Origin: Bryobacteraceae bacterium
GTDB lineage: Bacteria > Acidobacteriota > Terriglobia > Bryobacterales > Bryobacteraceae
DNA length: 9,412 nt
NCBI GenBank assembly: GCA_025929455.1
Contig: JAICMB010000095.1
Location: forward strand, 1-9,412
Direction: 5' to 3'
In this document: positions 6,180 through 9,412 of the stretch, piece by piece
Layout of the letters: each line of letters begins with the position of its first letter
Numbering within the stretch: position 1 is the first letter of the stretch
Program-made: the position numbers and the translations under genes
Notes under the pieces: model-generated
The model's database searches: none
Seen by the model: the letters and a program-made list of their open reading frames with translations, nothing else
Told to the model about the DNA's origin: nothing

Positions 6180-6943
6180 CAGGATGTCACTCGTGCCAGG
6201 TATCGCTGCATCGCGAGCAGGTACGCGCGCGACCGTTCCATCAGCCGCTGCACGCGCGCCGCCGCATCGTCCGTATCGCGCCTCTGCGGCTGAATCCACG
6301 AATACATAGGATCGGAAAGGACCATATGCCCAAACACGAATTTAAGCAGGAACAATAACGCGGCGCCGCCGGGTGTGTTGCAGCCGGCTTCCACGGCATC
6401 CTTTTGTGCGGAAACGGCCAGCATTTGAACCGCTTCGCTATCGATAAAATCGGCACGCTGCGGATGCAGCCATTCGACAAATGCCAATGCCTTGCTGTCC
6501 AAGTTCGTGCCTACCTGATGCAGTCGCTCCGCGGAGAGTGTCGCCGCGCGTTCGAGTACCGCGCCGCCATGTTCCCGCCGCTCGCCATAGGCGCGGTCGA
6601 GATAGGCCAGCACATGGAAATGCAGCAAGCGCGCCCGCTCCACTTCGGCCACGCCGGAGTTCGCGTCCAGATATGGACCAAGCCACCGATATAGCGGGTC
6701 CGTATCAAAACCGCACCCGAGGGACATCATCAACTCGAGATAAAGCTGCACGCCGCGGTCCTGAAAAAAGCTTTGCTGCCGCGCCGCGATCAGACCGTCG
6801 CGCGCCAGTTTCTCGAGCCCGGCCCGCCCAGCCGCGCCGGCCAGAGGAGGGTCGTAAACTTGAAGGTGCGCCACCGCACGCGCCACGTACACCTCTCCGG
6901 AGGCGTCCGCCATGGTGTCGAACTGTTCTTGCCGGATCAGCAC
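6179..6943 (-). CDS. Helical protein of unknown function, first gene of a three-gene set
   Basis: A 254-aa protein. I place the start at GTG 6943-6941 because the N-terminus MLIRQEQFDTM fits a family beginning (x)IR.EQ...; an in-frame TGA lies just upstream, and an ATG at 6913 is a possible shorter start. There is no good Shine-Dalgarno, and a TTACA-N4-TGTAA palindrome sits where one would be. The protein is soluble and mostly helical, with GVQLYLELMMSLGCGFDTDPLYRWLGPYLD (about 64-93) as its most distinctive part. The N-terminal IR.EQ helix followed by LG.GFDTDP recalls small uncharacterised proteins encoded beside T6SS effector/VgrG modules. That is a memory-based resemblance; no secretion-system component is visible here. 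The gene overlaps the next one by 1 nt and follows the exchanger gene by 50 nt on the same strand. Confidence 0.8.
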   Translation of the reverse strand: MLIRQEQFDTMADASGEVYVARAVAHLQVYDPPLAGAAGRAGLEKLARDGLIAARQQSFFQDRGVQLYLELMMSLGCGFDTDPLYRWLGPYLDANSGVAEVERARLLHFHVLAYLDRAYGERREHGGAVLERAATLSAERLHQVGTNLDSKALAFVEWLHPQRADFIDSEAVQMLAVSAQKDAVEAGCNTPGGAALLFLLKFVFGHMVLSDPMYSWIQPQRRDTDDAAARVQRLMERSRAYLLAMQRYLARVTS

Positions 6944-6950
6944 GGGATCG

Positions 6951-6964
6951 TTACATCATTGTAA
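6951..6964. promoter_or_regulatory. Palindrome TTACA-N4-TGTAA just upstream of the three-gene set
   Basis: TTACATCATTGTAA is a perfect 5-bp inverted repeat with a 4-nt spacer, ending 7 nt before the GTG start at 6943. It occupies the place where a ribosome binding site or operator would be. It may be a repressor site or simply chance in a 50-nt gap. Confidence 0.3.
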
Positions 6965-6974
6965 GTTGAACGTG

Positions 6975-6989
6975 GCCGCTATGCGCGGC
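6975..6989. terminator. Weak hairpin between the exchanger gene and the three-gene set
   Basis: GCCGC (6975-6979) and GCGGC (6985-6989) form a 5-bp stem with a 5-nt loop, 5 nt after the exchanger stop on the minus strand. There is no T-run after it, so efficient termination is doubtful and read-through into the three-gene set is likely. Confidence 0.2.
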
Positions 6990-6993
6990 ATTC

Positions 6994-8247
6994 TTACCCG
7001 TGCGGTTCGGTCGTCCGCACGGACCCCCGCACGTGCGTGCGCCAGGTGTGCCCGAACGCGATGAGCGCGGCCGGCTTCCGCCACCCCGCAATCATGCGGA
7101 CAATTTCGACGGCGGCCCATACGAAATAGACCAGCGTGATGTACCAGCGCACTTCTTCGGACAGGCCGCCCCAGAATCCGGCGCTGGACGGTATCGCCGA
7201 GAAGGCGAACTGCACAACCCACAGCACGAACAGCGCCGCGGCCTCCCACCATTCGAGAATCATGTTGATCAGAAATAGCAGCCCGACCAGCGCCTGACCA
7301 ATGGTCATGAGCAGTTCGATCTCCTGCTGCTGATCGAACGGGATTGCGCTCGGCGTACCGCGGCTGATCGAATACACGATCGGCAGCATGGCGAAGAGCA
7401 GCGTCCACTGGTTGATGTTGCTCGACACCATGTTCATCAGCGCCATCGGCGCGCGTACGACGGTACGGGCGAAATAGAACGTCGATGCCATTTCCGGAAA
7501 TTCGGAGACGAACGGTGCCACCCACTGAATGAAGACGAAGTCGCTGATACCGGCAATCCCCGCAAGCGCCAGCAGGCTCGCGAGAAACGGCTCAGCCGTG
7601 AAATAAATCAGCAGGCCGCCCGCGACGAAACACAACGCGATTAACGCGATGCGGCGCGGGCGCGGCGAGAGCACGATCGCGCGCGGGATGCGTTCCAGTT
7701 CTTCGATGCCTTCCTCTTCTTCCGGCGGCATCTTCTGCAAAATGTACAAATATGCGGCGTAGATCAGGATGAGGACCGCGGCGTCGATCAGGTCGACGCT
7801 GTCCTTCCACCAGATGATCGCGGCGTAGAGCAGCGGCAGAAACAGACCGACGACTTCGACGCTGTGCGATTCATCGAGCACGATCCTGCGCAACGGTTGG
7901 CCGGTGTTGCGGCGATTGAATATCGCGGCGGCGCAATAAATCATCGGCCATCCGAGTCCGGTGAGCAAACGCAGTGCGCCGGTCAGATTCGCGAGCAGAA
8001 ACGGGACCTGTTGATGCCACGCCAACACGGCTTCCACCGCGAACTCCGGCAGCGTCTGCATCCACGCGAGAATGGCGAGCGCGAAGCCCTGCGCGATGAA
8101 GAACTGCGCGGATTCCGCCGCCCATGCGATCAGCAATGCCGCGATGAGAATACACGGCGTGGTCCACGCGGCCGTCCACGGATTCACGTGGCGGATCGGC
8201 TCCGCACCGGCCGCGATCAGCAGCGCGAACGGCAGCGCTTTACTCAA
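6994..8247 (-). CDS. CaCA-type cation exchanger (sodium/calcium exchanger-like membrane protein)
   Basis: A 417-aa polytopic inner-membrane protein. The start is TTG 8247-8245, 8 nt inside the upstream nadB gene, with a GGGAG-like sequence about 10 nt before it; no other start precedes the first alpha repeat. Two alpha-repeat-like segments are visible. The first contains WMQTLPEFAVEAV (62-74, acidic residue Glu68) and ANLTGALRLLTGLGWP. The second contains VSEFPEMASTFYFAR (247-261, Glu252) and LMNMVSSNINQW (270-281). Between them lie about four hydrophobic helices and an acidic cytoplasmic loop (PPEEEEGIEELE, 174-185). In the CaCA superfamily these Glu residues bind Ca2+ in exchange for Na+ or H+. 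The ion here is not proven, and the first repeat is less canonical than the second. Its tail is duplicated as a pseudogene at 4335-4561. Confidence 0.83.
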   Translation of the reverse strand: MSKALPFALLIAAGAEPIRHVNPWTAAWTTPCILIAALLIAWAAESAQFFIAQGFALAILAWMQTLPEFAVEAVLAWHQQVPFLLANLTGALRLLTGLGWPMIYCAAAIFNRRNTGQPLRRIVLDESHSVEVVGLFLPLLYAAIIWWKDSVDLIDAAVLILIYAAYLYILQKMPPEEEEGIEELERIPRAIVLSPRPRRIALIALCFVAGGLLIYFTAEPFLASLLALAGIAGISDFVFIQWVAPFVSEFPEMASTFYFARTVVRAPMALMNMVSSNINQWTLLFAMLPIVYSISRGTPSAIPFDQQQEIELLMTIGQALVGLLFLINMILEWWEAAALFVLWVVQFAFSAIPSSAGFWGGLSEEVRWYITLVYFVWAAVEIVRMIAGWRKPAALIAFGHTWRTHVRGSVRTTEPHG

Positions 8248-9412
8248 ACGACACTCCCGCGTCCGGTTTAACGACGGAGTGCTTTTCGAACTCGGGGCTC
8301 TTGGCGGGGAAATCGGTGCGGTAGTGCGCGCCGCGGCTCTCGCGGCGGGCCAGCGCGGTCATCGCAATCAATTCGATAACGGCGTGAATGTTGCGGCGCT
8401 CGTAATCTTCCAGGCCGGCATCGGTTTCAAGGACCTCCGCGGCGTCCTGCATGCTTTCGAGCGCGGAGGCCAGCGTCATGCCGTCGCGCAGGATGCCGCA
8501 CTGCTCCCAGGCGATGTCGCGGAGCGCGGATTCCGATGCGCGCGGGAAGCGTGGGGCCTCGCGCCTGGTTTCCGGCGGCGGACCGGCCGCTGCTCCACGC
8601 ATGACGCGTCCGGCACGAGCGCCAAACACCACGCCCTCAAGAAGCGAATTGCTCGCCAGGCGGTTGGCGCCGTGCACGCCGGTGCAGGCGGCTTCGCCGG
8701 CCGCGAACAACCGCGCGACACTGGCGCGTCCATCGAGGTTCGTCCGAATGCCGCCCATCGCGTAATGCGCCGCCGGGTGCACGGGCGCGAGGTCCTGCGT
8801 GATATCGATGCCGTAATGCAGGCACGTCGTGTAAATGCGGGGAAAGCGCGTCCGTATGTGGGCGGCGTCGAGATGACGCAGATCGAGATAGACGCAATCG
8901 CCGCCGTTCTCGCGCAACTCCTGCGCAATCGAACGCGAAACCACATCGCGCGGCGCCAGTTCGGCGAGCGGATGCAGGCGCGTCATGAACCGCTCGCCGC
9001 GCGCGTTGCGCAGGTACGCGCCTTCGCCGCGCAGCGCTTCGGAAAGCAGAAACCGCGGCGCGCCCGTAACGTGCAGCGCCGTGGGATGAAACTGTACGAA
9101 TTCGATGTCGCCGATCGTGGCGCCCGCGCGATATGCCGCGGCCACGCCATCGCCGGTCGCAACCGCGGGATTGGTGGTTTCGCGATACACACGGCCGAGT
9201 CCGCCGGTGGCCAGCAGCACCGCCCGCGCGCTGATCGCGAACAGCTCGCGCGATGCGCCGTCCAGCACCAGCGCGCCTGCAATAGAGCCGTCACTCGCGC
9301 GGAGCAGATCGGTCATAGCGGAGAAGGTCGCGAACTGTACGTTCGACAATGATGATGCTTTGCGCTGCAGCGTGCGCGCGATCTCGCGGCCGGTGGAATC
9401 GCCATGCGCGTG
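8240..9412 (-). CDS. nadB: L-aspartate oxidase (NadB), 5' end beyond the window
   Basis: The frame is open to the last base, and 390 C-terminal residues are visible; about 130-150 N-terminal residues, including the FAD-binding GxGxxG, lie outside. The visible part begins HAHGDSTGREIARTLQ, as NadB proteins have before the strand-rich part of the FAD domain. It then shows LLATGGLGRVY, GDIEFVQFHPTAL, FLLSEALRGEGAYLRN (substrate-binding Arg), HPAAHYAMGGIRTNLDGR and LFAAGEAACTGVHGANRLASNSLLEGVVFGARAG. The GANRLASNSLLEG form and the lack of an SdhA/FrdA-type C-terminus separate it from succinate dehydrogenase and fumarate reductase subunits. The enzyme oxidises L-aspartate to iminoaspartate in the cytoplasm, the first step of NAD synthesis, and NadA then uses the product. 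nadA and nadC are not in the window. The stop TAA (8242-8240) overlaps the exchanger start. Confidence 0.93.
   Translation of the reverse strand, partial: HAHGDSTGREIARTLQRKASSLSNVQFATFSAMTDLLRASDGSIAGALVLDGASRELFAISARAVLLATGGLGRVYRETTNPAVATGDGVAAAYRAGATIGDIEFVQFHPTALHVTGAPRFLLSEALRGEGAYLRNARGERFMTRLHPLAELAPRDVVSRSIAQELRENGGDCVYLDLRHLDAAHIRTRFPRIYTTCLHYGIDITQDLAPVHPAAHYAMGGIRTNLDGRASVARLFAAGEAACTGVHGANRLASNSLLEGVVFGARAGRVMRGAAAGPPPETRREAPRFPRASESALRDIAWEQCGILRDGMTLASALESMQDAAEVLETDAGLEDYERRNIHAVIELIAMTALARRESRGAHYRTDFPAKSPEFEKHSVVKPDAGVSFE

Noticed and set aside
8072..9352. 426-codon open frame on the plus strand
   Set aside because: It runs antisense to nadB and the exchanger gene, whose products are clearly recognisable; long opposite-strand frames are expected at this GC content, and the translation is Arg/Ala/His-rich without motifs.

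Overview
The window looks like a chromosomal segment of a high-GC Gram-negative soil-type bacterium. The two conventional tRNA genes, the secreted GH79-like hydrolase, the nadB/CaCA-exchanger pair and the style of the membrane and export genes resemble Acidobacteriota (Solibacter/Bryobacter-like). That assignment is an impression from family resemblance, not a proven placement.

Left part (1-1726, plus strand): an accessory and partly broken region that ends at a tRNA-Ile(CAU) gene. It holds the 3' end of a gene resembling the C-terminus of DndB/DGQHR-type proteins, then a 74-nt imperfect palindrome, a doubtful 43-codon ORF, a 140-codon ORF that seems to be a 5' gene fragment, and the catalytic domain of a tyrosine recombinase without its N-terminal core-binding domain. 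The last two meet at about 914-924, as expected for a deletion junction. The integrase reading frame runs 10 nt into the 5' end of the tRNA gene, so this is probably the end of a decayed element inserted at that tRNA.

Middle (1727-4574): a well-formed secreted GH79 (heparanase-like) glycoside hydrolase gene, with a TATAAT box and strong RBS just after the tRNA. Next come tRNA-Arg(UCG) and about 1 kb bounded by an exact 16-bp direct repeat of the tRNA-Arg 3' end (3571-3586 and 4559-4574). This mini-island has no integrase. It carries one lower-GC hypothetical helical gene and, on the minus strand, a truncated and nonsense-mutated copy of the 3' end of the CaCA exchanger gene found intact at 6994-8247.

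Right part (4575-9412, all minus strand): reading leftwards, nadB (L-aspartate oxidase, 5' end beyond the window) overlaps a CaCA-type exchanger gene by 8 nt. After 50 nt follow three tightly coupled genes (1-nt and 4-nt overlaps): a 254-aa helical protein, a 317-aa Cys/Pro-rich protein with an Ig-like segment, and a 208-aa exported, charged helical protein. The first two remind me of accessory genes near contractile injection systems (T6SS/eCIS), but no structural injection gene is present, so their function is open. The trio is flanked by two same-orientation copies of the exchanger tail.

I see no CRISPR array, rRNA, transposase or complete defence system. The most interesting content is the set of recombination scars: two tRNA genes 1.8 kb apart both bear integration marks, and the exchanger-tail copy stops within 3 bp of the tRNA-Arg att repeat.
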